Assembly: GCF_028502605.1 (NCBI RefSeq)
Contig: NC_079237.1
Location: 1,488,001 to 1,552,000, forward strand
Length of the DNA stretch: 64,000 nucleotides
Direction of reading: 5' to 3'
Source: Trichoderma breve
Lineage: Eukaryota > Ascomycota > Sordariomycetes > Hypocreales > Hypocreaceae
Part shown: piece after piece, positions 32,801-42,537 of the stretch
Layout of the letters: each line of letters starts with the position of its first letter
Position numbering within the stretch: the first letter of the stretch is position 1
The notes under the pieces: model-generated
What the model was told of the DNA's origin: nothing
What the model saw: only the letters and a program-made list of their open reading frames with translations
The model's database searches: none
Position numbers and translations under genes: made by a program

Positions 32801-32958
32801 CTGGGCACCATCGCCGCGCTGGCTAGATTGGGTTTGCGCCTAGAGCCATCGTGCGGCTGATCGATGTGCGGCCGCGGCAGGACTCGGTGCTTCTTGAACT
32901 GGCGCGGCGCCGCAGCCTCAGGTACGGAGGTGGGATTCATCTGAGAAGGCGCCGCCAT
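29809..32958 (-). CDS. Large disordered basic/Ser-Pro-rich protein, function unknown
   Basis: One uninterrupted frame of 1049 residues runs from ATG at 32958 to TAA at 29809; the frame upstream of that ATG opens only with TTG. I do not recognise a named domain. Most of it is low-complexity Ser/Pro/Arg with many SP/TP and RRxS phosphorylation-type sites (RRGSIT, RRHSID, RRFSIG). An acidic run (SDEDEYSDDEDDYERDDEVY) precedes a very basic C-terminal ~150 residues (RRTIKRTSSGNLRIVRRKIS, then RKRFWRRRSIGRG). It has the tandem 24-residue repeat described separately and an (SPL)n run. The layout suggests a cytoskeleton, polarity or membrane-associated phosphoprotein, which is only inference. Confidence 0.8.
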   Translation of the reverse strand: MAAPSQMNPTSVPEAAAPRQFKKHRVLPRPHIDQPHDGSRRKPNLASAAMVPRSSTPHPTVNPQPLKHQLRRINTGPDLPPTPPAHSNASSSSHSAAASSPTSTESSVRLPNVVATRPPATPPDQRSPPTPDVTPPHPASLAKNPRPSIKDRMASGSTMGTESRAESFITAREEVTPSEDETVAEWPRKFSAASHTTIIPSANAVTTNRDAVRPITPSDRAQRTPTGDGRREEGDSTPKAKAKASEFVDRRDAAPEAGHSQDARLSNAVMSQKNQYRRRPSGASRPILHHDPVVEDKVSVGPTDATKAVRNMQLEEAAPVVSSSKRPNDGKPAKLVHPQVEATAKRERPLSTSSQSTVVEVFLVDGPPKRERTLRHMRKQSTLRNATESKVDTASIARVEDVKEKEEEVPKPSKVTQSQLDSYDRESYISTVTHSTNRSISSRTARREIWKSGGIPVVIVPERRSSRGPKSREPSLRSASSRHSDKAKSVNSAPARDVSPSANSGPVFDRPARRSRAYSESDRSERTIDFPPVIPQRSSSLSAPTSRNASRRGSITASSVKLHNAEIEQQLNASRRESITASSVKVHNAEIEQQLNRHCSQEVHIICPSTPSLSPLSPLSPLSPGMQDLEREDPFDHLGVDQHDDVLSVKKIPLRNTPFSVASMETCATAPELVEALAVQMFPHQNSSVLMVNHSNRPSEAALVRRVSSPPKSLVAHLYDQAPVTPPQKRFSSLEVDSPLRNPRAPPQPPRYPPAINFIPATPSGMTPAAERVILQGNYFESLKEKPPRRPSIVRRAFSRRRHSIDYVSTSRGPGFLARTFSLSRRTRDDSDISLYRDNEQPTEEDKLHPFWRPQWISDEDSEPRSDEDEYSDDEDDYERDDEVYRYPPVDNRPRRPTRSFSQKVKQTFSILPSQEYHVDDVHGPQRRTIKRTSSGNLRIVRRKISAESIRRRQSQSRDPRSIVGEPRKRFWRRRSIGRGSVMGSRRFSIGSKLEEIQNIPQKISERRREKRSQRLRQMISGPKEVRDGVGEVIRPGNGAAQFDPAGRF
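31087..31122 (-). repeat. 9-bp coding microrepeat (SPL)n
   Basis: A GGGGACAGA-type 9-bp unit repeats in tandem and encodes Ser-Pro-Leu triplets (LSPLSPLSPLSP) in the 1049-residue protein. It lies only about 50 bp from the 72-bp duplication, marking a slippage-prone stretch. Confidence 0.8.
31171..31314 (-). repeat. 72-bp perfect-length tandem duplication in coding sequence
   Basis: 31171-31242 and 31243-31314 are two 72-bp copies differing at only four positions. Each encodes 24 residues of the form NASRR(G/E)SITASSVK plus (L/V)HNAEIEQQL. Two differences are synonymous and two change an amino acid (Gly/Glu and Leu/Val). The reading frame is kept. Confidence 0.95.
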
Positions 32959-35590
32959 CGTGGCGATCGTAAAAACTGAACTGTTGCTGGGAGCTGCGAG
33001 CAAAAAAGGAAGCGCAGGCTGCCACTAGTAGTATATTTCACGGACTACGTGGCGGCGGCGTGGTTGAGACAGGGGCCGCTTTGCATGATGATGGACAAGT
33101 AGGTTGTGCTGGACCTGATCAGGCGATACAATTGGTGAGTCCAGCTAATCGAGATCAGAGCGCGGTGCGGTCGTGAATGGCCAGACGGACGAGCGAGGCG
33201 AGCAACAAGTCTGCTGGGTCCCAAAACAACGAGGGCCAATCTGAAACGAGAACAGCAAGCAAAGCAAAGTGTAAGCAAAGGAAACGGGCTGAGTTTGCGT
33301 CAACGGCCCAGGCAAGAAAAAGAAAAAAAGAGACACCCCGTCGTGCCGTACAGCTGGCCAACAAAGGGCCGGGCGCAGGTGCTGAGGCGACGGGTGAGAC
33401 GCTGATGAGCTGATGATTGGACACAGCAGCTGAAAGCGAGTGAGAAGCAAAAGAAGGGAATCTGGCGCTCAAAGAACGAAGCCCAGGACGATGAAAGGCG
33501 CAAAGCTGGAGAGGAAGAAAAAGCGGAAATAGAGCGACCAGGTGGTTGGTGAGACGCCTGGCAGTAGCAGCAGCAGCTGGGCCCCCCAGTGGTCGCCAGC
33601 CTTGATTCAAGGCTCGTTCCGAAAAGAGAATCGCAAGGTTCACGATGCAGGGGGTGACACGGTGACGATGGATCGATGGCACATGGCGGAAGCGATTCGA
33701 TTCGTCGAGGCGGGACGAAGCAGGAGGAAGGGAAAGGGAAGAGATGTGCCGTTGCCCACTCAGTCAGTACGTGCTGTACATACGGAGCAGAGCAGCGACG
33801 ATGTGATTTGATGCGCTGCGAGGCGATGCGATGTGAGGTGATGTGTAGGAGGCAGAATGAAACTGACTGGTCTGACTGGGGCGGGGCGACTATTGGATTG
33901 ATTGGCAGTGGACAGTACAGTAGGCAGCAGGTACCTGATACCCGGCAGCATGTATGTACATACAGCGCTGTCGATGCAGATTGATGCAGATGCTGGGCAG
34001 AAAGCAGAATCACTCTCCGATGCTATGATGCAGCTTTATTAGCCGGATTGCAAAAGACAGCTTAGTGGCTCTTTCAGCGCAAAGACAGCTCCATCTGTGA
34101 CGGGAGGGATTATTCGATCAATCGCCACCTATTGACGACAGACCACGGCGCCACCAACTGCTAATGTTCAGCTAGCTGTGCCCGAGCCCTCGCTAGTGGG
34201 CTCCTCAAGCGCTGCAGGCGCTGTGACAGGTCCGAGTTCCCTCAGGTACAAAGCACATTCCTTGAGTTGAAAGTCATCATTGAAGCCATGGAACCTCAGT
34301 CTTTGAAACGTGAATGTTTTCTCATTATCAAAGAGGAAATCAACAAGGAGAATCCAGCTGGTAAATCATTCATGCTGCTCATATACACAAAACCGCAGCG
34401 ATGGACACAATTCCGCCTCTCCTCTCCTCAACTAAACCATCTTCGACATGTCTTGCATGTTCACAGTCAATTTCTTCAAACCACCAAACCAGGCAACGTT
34501 TCATAGCTGCCACCCCGTTCATGCAAAAAATGTATATGCAGAGGACCCTCGAAACAAGCATCATGTGCGCCCTCTTTCTTAACACAGATCCCCGTCGCCA
34601 GATTCGACCGTCATGTGCCTGGATAAAAAAAGAGGCATTTACCAGATACAGTGCCTGGTGCCACCATCCATCAACATCAAGCCTCTTTTCCACATCCGCG
34701 ACGGCGCGGGCCTAGCACCATTTTGCATGTGCTCCTCTCTTGCAAGCCCCCAAGCTACCACACCAAGAAGGGCTAAAGAAAAAAGTGCTCCATCGTTGGA
34801 TGTGGTTGTTTGGTCTCCATTTTCCCCTCTTTGGTTCAGTCGTAAGGGTGAGGTCAAGAGATGCCCTGCCTGACACATGGCCATGAGTCTCAGATAACCC
34901 CATCATTCAGCATCTAAACGAAACCAGAAAGCAATGTTGTCAATCACCAATATACGTACGTAATATACGAGGTGCTAATTATACCACGCCGTCCAGGGGA
35001 TTCACGTCAATGGAGTACGAAAAAAAAAGCTGGTGGCTGGGAGGCCACGCCGCTCTAACCTCATACTGTACTGTCCTGGTGTCGACGCCTCTACCATTAG
35101 ATACTATTAAAAAGCTAGCACATCCCAGAAAACATGTGCCAAATGCTCCGTCCGGAGTACAAACTCCTGGATTGATCCTTATCAGCTGTCCAACATCCCC
35201 AGCTTCCTGTCTTGGACCACGCAGGGGCCGACGCTGATGCAGGTTGCCTTTTTCTGACAAGCACCAACACCATCCCAAGTGTGAGTAGGATTGTCTAGCA
35301 GCTAAATACGGAGCATAAGTGCAGTTTCGGCCGCCACTCATTTGACCACAGTCTCTGATGAGGGAATGCTTGGTCACGAGGCAGCTGTCGACGAATCTTG
35401 GCGTCTCCCACAGGGCACTCACAAAGTGCGTATAAGCATGTAGACAGCCACGAGCAGCTCAAGCAAATTCAATTTTTTATATCCCCATGTTCTTCCTCAT
35501 GAGATAGCTACCTAGCTATAAAGTCATATCACCCAACAAATCCGCCATAATAGTCTTTTGTACACTCTTTGGTCATTATACTTTGAACAA
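32959..35590. other. Gene-poor 2.6 kb between the 1049-residue gene and RPA1
   Basis: The left half is the upstream region of the minus-strand 1049-residue gene: GC-rich and purine-rich, with GATG-type microrepeats near 33790-33850. The right end is the RPA1 3' flank. Frames such as 33300-34013 (-) are long but read pyrimidine-rich promoter DNA and show no domain. TAC/GTAC-rich strings occur near 33769, 33909 and 35005-35165. Confidence 0.45.
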
Positions 35591-37570
35591 TTAGTTAATG
35601 TTGAACTGCTTGATCAGCTCTACCAGTTTGTTGCCCTCTGTCTTGTAGTCCACCAAAGAAGCACTCAAAACTTGGTATCGTACCCTAAAACTTTTGTCAG
35701 TCACTGTCATTTGCTTCGTTTTGCTTACTTTGAAAGACTTACCTCTGCGTGTCACCAAAATTATCCATCTTAGCTCTGCATCTGAACACCAGCTTCTTAC
35801 AATTCACCGCCTCGAATGCGGCCATGAACTTGGCATCGTCATTCTCCTTGAGCTCCATCAGCTCGTTGGCAGACATGCCGACTACTATCCTGCCCGTATC
35901 GTCGAAGCAGCTCAGCCACTGGTGACTTGTGTGATCGGCCACATTGAGTTGCATGATGTAGCGGTAGTCTGGCTTGTCGTGTGATACATTGCACTTCTCG
36001 CACTGCCATGTACCATCCGGCATGGGAGTGACCTTTTTGTTGCATCCTTGGTTAGAGCAAGCAGGGTAGCAAAAGTTGTCTTGCTTGACGAATACAATGG
36101 TGGCTTTGATCGTGTAGTAAGCCTGGTCGTCCACACCAAGGTTCTCGTCTTTAACCTGTGAGATTGTCTTGATTTCCTCCTTTCGGCCAGTTGCGCCAGC
36201 CACACCAGCCAGGTTCTGATGAGTCGCAAAGGTGTCTGTTCGGCCGGCTGAATCATACCAACCCTTGAGACGGTAGGCATCGGGGATATCAGGATCGACA
36301 GTCATGGTTCCTGACGAGAGCAGACTAAGGCTCTTGCCACCAAAGTCTGATACCTTGGTGCCCTTGAAAGCCACAACTGACTCTGGGTTGGCATCAAAGG
36401 CGCTTGCTGTCTTGCCCCAGATCGTGACGCGAACTGAATAGCCGGTATCGTCCACCAGCGTCAATTCACGCTTCTGGAAGGGTCGACCATCCTTCTTTGA
36501 CGTAATCTCGCTGACTTCGGCAACCTCCTTCAACACACCGATGACATCAACAGTGCTGTCCTTTTCCACGCTTTGCAGTTCTTGGATGGTGCAGAAGTTG
36601 AACCGGAGCTGGGGTACGTTGGTCTGATCTTCTGCCTTTTCGATAACCGTTTCCCGCTCAAAGGCAAGCTCGTAGTCATTTGGCAAGTTGCTGAACTGCT
36701 TCTTGGCCAGAGAAACTCTGCAGGGGCTAGAAATGTAGTAGACGGAGCCTTCCTGAAGCATGTCATAAAAGGCATCGCACTGGTCGTTGAAGCCCGTAGC
36801 CTTGATCTCGCCACTCTCGTCAAGGAGGTTGACGCTGAAAAGCTTTCCCTCTCCGGTCGGTTTGTGCCACGTCTTAATGTCTGACTTGAACGTTACACGG
36901 GCCTTGATTGTCCATTTGTTGGAAAAGGGCGAAAGAGCCTCGATAGGGTATATGTTGGCACCAGCGTGCGTGGCTGATCTTGACGGCATCGACTGCAGCT
37001 GTGGCTTGGTATCCATTTCTTCCTTCTTGGCTCCGTAAAAGTCGTTGCCAGCGATCGTCGTCTCGGCCGGTTTGGGATCGAGGACCACTGGATCACCAAT
37101 CTTCTCGTGCACACCGAGATTTTCGATGACCTCGAGGTCCAGAATAACCAGGATGCTGTCAACCATGTCAGTCGTCTGATCGGAGATCTACCGTCTTGAT
37201 ATCTTCTTACTTCTTTCCCTTCAAATTGTTGGGAGTGTACTGCTTCACTCGAGTTAGGCAGCCCCTCTCGAGCTTGTTGTCGTGAATGACATGATTTGCC
37301 TGAGTAGCAAGCATGGTCTGGACATAGTTGAGTCCATCACTCATGACCAATCGATATCTATCGCCGCCTTGCCCTGAAGGCGCCATCTGCTTGATCTGTA
37401 GGCACTGCATCACAGGCACAGGGAAGCGCTGTGCCGCCTGATCGGGGTCATTGAAGATGGCCCTGCACGTTTTGGGTCAGTCGGATATGAAGAATGAAGA
37501 ATGGCCAGAGTAAAGCTCGGCAGGTTACTTACTCGATGCAGCCCTGCGATAATTCGGATTCGACGCCCAT
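35591..37570 (-). CDS. rfa1: Replication protein A large subunit (RPA1/Rfa1)
   Basis: The 598-residue protein is the 70-kDa subunit of the single-stranded DNA binding complex RPA used in replication, repair and checkpoint signalling. Exons are 37570-37533, 37462-37211, 37155-35743 and 35684-35591. The N-terminal OB domain (MGVESELSQGCIEAIFND and on) recruits partner proteins. A linker leads to DBD-A, starting PIEALSPFSNKWTIKARV, and DBD-B. DBD-C contains a zinc ribbon with Cys463, Cys468, Cys482 and Cys485 in C-x4-C-x13-C-x2-C spacing, as in human RPA70. The C-terminal helix for trimer formation ends LVELIKQFNIN. Two MluI boxes lie just upstream. The gene is divergent from the dienelactone hydrolase gene. 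Confidence 0.96.
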
Positions 37571-37683
37571 TTTGTGCTGTTGTGATGATTTTTTGTTCGT
37601 CTAACCGAGCTGTGATGTCTACAGCTTTGCCTCACAAGCTCTGGGTTTCGTGCACTTTCGTCAAGGCTTCTGACAAACCCGCG

Positions 37684-37702
37684 ACGCGTTCTCTTTACGC
37701 GT
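37684..37702. promoter_or_regulatory. Twin MluI cell-cycle boxes (ACGCGT x2) before RPA1
   Basis: Two perfect ACGCGT hexamers lie at 37684-37689 and 37697-37702, 13 bp apart and about 115-130 bp upstream of the RPA1 ATG. ACGCGT is the MCB site through which MBF drives G1/S genes, and yeast RPA genes are regulated this way. Placement and spacing make these good candidates for functional sites. Confidence 0.65.
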
Positions 37703-37714
37703 TGAGAGGCGAGT

Positions 37715-37726
37715 CATCACGTGATG
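37715..37726. promoter_or_regulatory. 12-bp palindrome CATCACGTGATG (CACGTG core)
   Basis: This perfect 12-bp palindrome is centred on CACGTG, the bHLH (Cbf1/USF-type) site, and lies 13 bp beyond the twin MluI boxes in the RPA1 promoter. The extended symmetry beyond the core makes chance less likely. It could serve either divergent gene. Confidence 0.5.
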
Positions 37727-37897
37727 GCGGGGTGAGCGGGGTGCTTTCGAGAGGCGAAAGTACCTCCCACTGTACAGGCAGCTGAAGCGACCACTCTGTC
37801 ATGAAACAGACTCAATATTTTATTTGATGGAGGGATGGCTGACGGTTTCTAATCTGGTAGATATAATATCTTTTGTTTGAGTATTTCACTTGTCGTG

Positions 37898-37925
37898 AAA
37901 AAAAAAAAAAAAAAAAAAAAAAAAA
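37898..37925 (+). repeat. Homopolymer of 28 A
   Basis: A run of 28 consecutive A bases lies in the divergent RPA1/hydrolase region. It may exclude nucleosomes, as poly(dA:dT) does in fungal promoters, or be a length-variable microsatellite whose exact length is uncertain. Confidence 0.9.
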
Positions 37926-38497
37926 CAGATACGCTTGAATAAGCTTCCAGTCTAACACTTTCGGTATACCATTTCAGAACCTTATAGAAGAGTCACAGCA
38001 CCAATCTAAGCGACCAAAATGATATCCCTTCCAGGTTGGGATATTCCCCCTTTAGTATCATTGGCATCTCTAGTAAATATGAATTCTAAGGTAGTATAAA
38101 ATAATATCAACGAGGTATTTTCCAAATAATTTCCTGAGTGCTTGAGTACGATCACCTGAGAACAAACATTCTCGCAAGCTTCCCATTCCCAGAGAGCACC
38201 ACGGAAGGAGGTACTTATTCTCCCCGCCAGCCACCATAGCGCGCCCAGGTACCTGTTGTCCTGGGTACATCTGGAGAGCCACTCCCTCCCTTCGTATTTT
38301 TCTACATGAAACCGCATGACGTTGAACTTAGCGCAAGACCCGTGCTATTCTCAGACAAACAACACGTCAGCAGCCATATTCAAGACTCTTTATCATCATT
38401 CAACCTCATCCAGTCATATTGCCATTCTTGTCGTGTCTTTTGTCATTTGGGACATTCTCTATACGCGCGCCATCATAAGCCACACCTACCACCAGCC

Positions 38498-39614
38498 ATG
38501 ACAGAGATAGATATTGCAACAAAGGCGCCGGAGAGCGATGCGCAAGAAGACTCCTTGCTAAATGAGCCGACAGATGTCAGCGAGCAGATGGGTGAACATG
38601 AGCACTGCGTAAAGGACAGACCTACTCGTACATGCGACCACGTTTCCATCTTGCAAGCACTATCACTAACATCAAAGCATAGCCACCGGCCAGGGATCCA
38701 CTGGCGAAATCATCAAACTCAACGACATCGATGTAGGTTAACCTGAGGATCAAGCTATCGTAAGTATGCATCTAATAAAAGCTGATGTCAGGTGTACATC
38801 TCGAAACCAGCCGACTATCCTCATACACCTTCCCGCCTTCTCCTCCTGCTCACTGGCGGAACCGGTATCAAGTCCGTCAATAACCAGATTCAAGCCGACA
38901 TGTACGCCTCTGAAGGATTTCTTGTCCTCATGCCAGATATGTTTGCGGGCGAAACAGCTCCAGGAGGAAAAGGTAGTTCCTTCACAGACAACTCGACGTC
39001 TCTTCTCGAGCAAGTCAAGTTGAAGGCCGTGGAGATTGCAAAGTCGTTTATGATCGATATGTGGCTGGCGCGAATAACAGAGGCTAAAATCATGCCCATA
39101 TTGCGCAAGGTGATTGAAGCGGCACACGAAGAATACCCCGATCCTATCAAGTATGGTGAAGGGATCTACGCTGTAGGGTACTGCGTTGGTGGTCGCTACG
39201 TTCTCCTTTTGGCCAAGGGATCTCATGAGGGTGGCAACGATGAAGAAGCTGTCATGGTGAAAGCTGGCCCGTATATCAAAGCCGGCGCTCTAGCTCATGC
39301 CGCGTCGGTGACTCCAGACGATTTCAAGGATCTCCAAGCGCCGTTGAGTCTGGTGTGTGTTGAAGACGATGCCTTATTCCCGGATGAGGTGCGAAAAGTG
39401 GGAGAAGAGATCATGACGCAGGACAATTTGGAACATGAAGTTCAAGTATACCCCGGAGTACCACACGGTAAGTTCCCAACTCATATGAAATGAAAGAAGC
39501 ATTGTCTCATCAGTAGCAGGATTTGCTGTCACGGGTCAATACCAGGAATCAGCCATCATGGACGCTCAGGTCACGGCATACGAGCAGATGCTAGCATGGG
39601 TGAAGGAACACTAA
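38498..39614 (+). CDS. Dienelactone hydrolase family protein
   Basis: The 316-residue product is an alpha/beta hydrolase of the dienelactone hydrolase family. Exons are 38498-38627, 38683-38732, 38792-39467 and 39520-39614. The catalytic triad is visible: Cys191 in GYCVGGRY, an Asp in VEDDALFPDE (252 or 253) and His285 in PGVPHGF, which is completed across the last intron. Exon 2 is only 50 nt. The typical family start EHEHCVKDRP lies at about residue 33, so the chosen ATG gives an extra acidic leader; Met31 at 38588 is a reasonable alternative start. The substrate is unknown, and family members cleave lactones or esters in aromatic-compound breakdown. It is tail-to-tail with the quinone oxidoreductase, 94 bp between stop codons. 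Confidence 0.9.
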
Positions 39615-39708
39615 TATCGCACTTACTCTCAGTAAAAGTATTATAGGCTCATGATTGCGTTCATTATTTGGTTTCATTCATTCCTACTTCGGCCCTAAAA
39701 TTTTATAC

Positions 39709-40790
39709 CTAAACAATGGTGCAGACGATTTTACCCGAGTTCTTTGCATTCTCCATGTGCTCGTGCGCCTCCTGGATCTTGTCCCACGGCAGCACAGAGT
39801 CCAGGTAGATTTTGAGCTTGTGCGATTCAAAATCGGGGAGATATGTCTCCAGCCTGTCTCTCAGCCTGCCCTGGTACTCCACGTCGCGGCTTCGCAACGT
39901 GCTGCCCAAAACGCGAAGGCGCTTGTACAGAATCATGCTGATGTCCGCATCGGGGACCTTTCCTCCGCTTAGAGTGCCTAGGAGGAGCATGCTGCCGTCA
40001 AGAGCAGCTACGTCGAGGTTCTTCTGGAAGTAGTCTCCGCCGATGTAGTCGACGATGTAGTCGACGCCCTTGCCGCCCGTCTTGGCCTTGATCTCGCTGA
40101 CCCAGTCCTGGGTCTTGTAGTTGAAGGCCGCGGTGGCGCCGAGCTCAGATGTGATGAACTTGGTTTTCTCGTCGCTGCCTGCTGTGGCATAAATCTCTGA
40201 TGCGCCGGCGGCTTTGGCGAGCTGGATTCCGGCAATGGAAACGCCTGATGCGCCAGCGTGCCAGAGAATGCTCTTCCCCTCTACGAATCCGAGAACCAAG
40301 TGCAGCGCTTGAGTTGCCGTTATCCAGGCCTCGGGAACGGCAGCGCATTGCTCGTGCGTCAAGCCCTTTGGCTTGTGCAGCAGCATCTTTGTGTTGACGG
40401 CGATGTACTCGGCATAAGCGCCACCATACGCAAGACCAAATACCTCATCGCCGACCTTGAAGCCGTTGTGACTCTCTGATCCAAACGACTCGATAGTACC
40501 GCTGAACTCGACGCCGAGAGTCTTGGGAGCACCCTGGGGGACGGGATAGAAGCCGCGGCGCTGGATAATGTCCATGCGGTTGATGCCAAAGGCGGCGATC
40601 TTGACGATGGCCTGACCCGGGGAAGGGACGGGCTTGGGGGTTTCGGCGTTGATGAAGAGAGCGTCTCTCTCGCCTTTTCCACCCTTGATGTCTATTATGT
40701 ATGTGTTAGTTGCTGTATGCTTATGTCGTTTCGGATGGCTTCATGGCGCCTATTAGACGGCGTACCAACTGCACGCATTGTGGCGGCCAT
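39709..40790 (-). CDS. PIG3/zeta-crystallin-like NADPH:quinone oxidoreductase
   Basis: The 335-residue enzyme belongs to the zinc-free medium-chain dehydrogenase/reductase group near TP53I3 (PIG3) and zeta-crystallin, which reduce quinones with NADPH. Exon 1 (40790-40766) gives MAATMRAV; a 74-nt intron joins exon 2 (40691-39709). The GroES-like N-terminal domain shows NRMDIIQRRGFYPVP and LGVEFSGTIESFG, followed by AYGGAYAEYIAV. The NADPH-binding Rossmann motif is HAGASGVSIAGIQLAKAAGA. No catalytic-zinc Cys/His set is present, as expected. The C-terminus GKIVCTIV is typical. The 3' UTR must lie very close to, or overlap, that of the convergent hydrolase gene. Confidence 0.93.
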
Positions 40791-42518
40791 TATGTTTCCT
40801 AGTGTTGCAAGTTTTGTGGGATTGACTGAACAAAAGCCGAAATGCTACAATGAGTATTTACTTCAAAACTATCTCTATTCAATTCGCAAACATAGTGACT
40901 CCATCTTTAAGTGAAAAATATTGCGTCACAAACCCACCCTATTCAACACTCACTGTGCCTAGGCAAGCTGGCAAATCAATTAGTAATGCAGTGAGGAGTC
41001 GGAAGGCAAACGAAGTCCCGGCAGCTCCTCTTTAGGCGGGCCAATTATTGCCGAATGCCGACTAAAGAGCTCGAAAAACCTGCCGTTTCCAGTCGAATCT
41101 TGCACGAAAAGCTGGGGCAAACTCTGAGGTTGAAGGCATTCAGAGTCTGGGTTCTGAAAGGTTGCATAAGATACGAATTGTTCAGATTATGGTAGCATAA
41201 GCTTGGGCTACTTTTGCCGAGGCGGTGGTCTGTCGCTGGCTGAGTCAGTCTGACTGCCTTTGGCAACAACAGCATGTTCCAGTTTAATGTTTCAAGGCAA
41301 CTACTCATTGACTGAGAAGTGTTCCTTATATTAAACAGCATCCCGTATAACATTGATCTCACCGCCCGGCTGCCAGTTATTTTGTCTTTGAAAGCGGCTA
41401 TTAGCGTGCTATGTAAATTAAATGAACATTGGATGGTTTCAATGCATGTTATCGCCAACATCCGATATTAGTTGTAAGAATATACTATGCCTACCAGCAA
41501 AGTGCTCATGCGTCAATATCAGACATTAGACTGAGCCAGCATGACATTGAACCGAAACACGGCAGCTGCCATTGTCATATTTCACAAGTTGATGAGGAGA
41601 TCCAAAACATGCGTCGCCCCCATAATCTCTTGGTGAGGTGAGCCATCAAAACAAACCAACTTGTATATACGAGTATTGTTAGTCGATACCCCAGTTCTTG
41701 TCTCAAGACTTGTGAGACATTGTACTCCATAGTCTCGAGTGGTTCTGCGACAGACTTGACGTTGCCTGAGGGATTTAGACGGTTATTGCCGCGGCCCTCG
41801 GACGGGACATTGGCCCCATTGAGAAGTCACAATAGGTTATCGTGCCGTGCTTTTACATTTGGTGGCAAAAATTGAGATTGCTGCAGTTGACTCGTTCGCA
41901 AAATTGAAGTGCTAATTCTGATATGAGAGCATGATAACACGGCTTTTCTCGACATTACTGTAAAACATTGATGCATCGCACAGCCACCCAACTAACGCCA
42001 ATCTAGGCGCGGACACCTGCATCTTATCGGAGAGCCAAGCTCCTAGCTCAATTTCAACCGACGGAGCACATACAGTAGACTGGCTATCTCCCGAAACAGC
42101 GGGCAGCATTTGATAGCATCAAGTGGAAATTAGCAGATGCAACCCCAGCCCGTTGGAAGCGCCATGTACGAGTATGAAAGGCGCCGGTGTGGACTCGGGG
42201 CAATGAGACAAAATGTAGGGCAGCTCCGTATCAAAAGGTTCCCGTCTTGTTATGATTGTGACTGATGCTAGTCATCACAGTCTGCGAGACAGCGCGGAAG
42301 AGCCGATTTGCCGAACTTGGCTTGACAGTCAAGCTTTTGGGGGCGCTTGGCTGTCTATCCACTTGGTGTCGGCCGGTAATTGCTCATGTTCAATGGCCAT
42401 TAATGTGACTCCATACAGTACTATTGCATACGAGATACGAGCACCATGTTTCTATCAAGAATCGTTGTTCGAATCTAAAGCCCATCTTAGACAGAGATGT
42501 GGTGATATCGTAGTTACA

Positions 42519-42537
42519 AGTACGAAGACTTCGTACT
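42519..42537. repeat. 19-bp near-perfect palindrome AGTACGAAG-A-CTTCGTACT
   Basis: Two 9-bp arms (42519-42527 and 42529-42537) flank a single A. It contains two AGTAC ends and is followed at once by CTGTACGAGTA, so it sits in a TAC-rich cluster. It could be a dimeric transcription-factor site or a hairpin. Confidence 0.7.

Larger units (their letters stand above)
37571..38497. promoter_or_regulatory. Divergent promoter region RPA1 / dienelactone hydrolase
   Basis: This 927-bp stretch holds the RPA1 promoter on its left side (MluI boxes and a CACGTG palindrome, listed separately) and the hydrolase promoter on its right, divided by a 28-A tract. A small inverted repeat CTTTCG-AGAGG-CGAAAG lies at 37744-37760. 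No gene is visible; the 103-codon minus frame at 38006-38317 has no domain. Confidence 0.5.

Noticed and set aside
33300..34013. 237-codon minus-strand frame upstream of the 1049-residue gene
   Set aside because: Ser/Cys/Leu-rich translation of pyrimidine-rich DNA with three overlapping frames, no domain and no coherent splicing.
40034..40057. Tandem 12-bp GATGTAGTCGAC in the quinone oxidoreductase gene
   Set aside because: It encodes the normal conserved VDYIVDYIGG segment of the family, so it is coding coincidence rather than a special repeat.
42468..42476. GTTCGAATC, like a tRNA B box
   Set aside because: No matching T-stem, A box, anticodon arm or acceptor stem could be formed around it.
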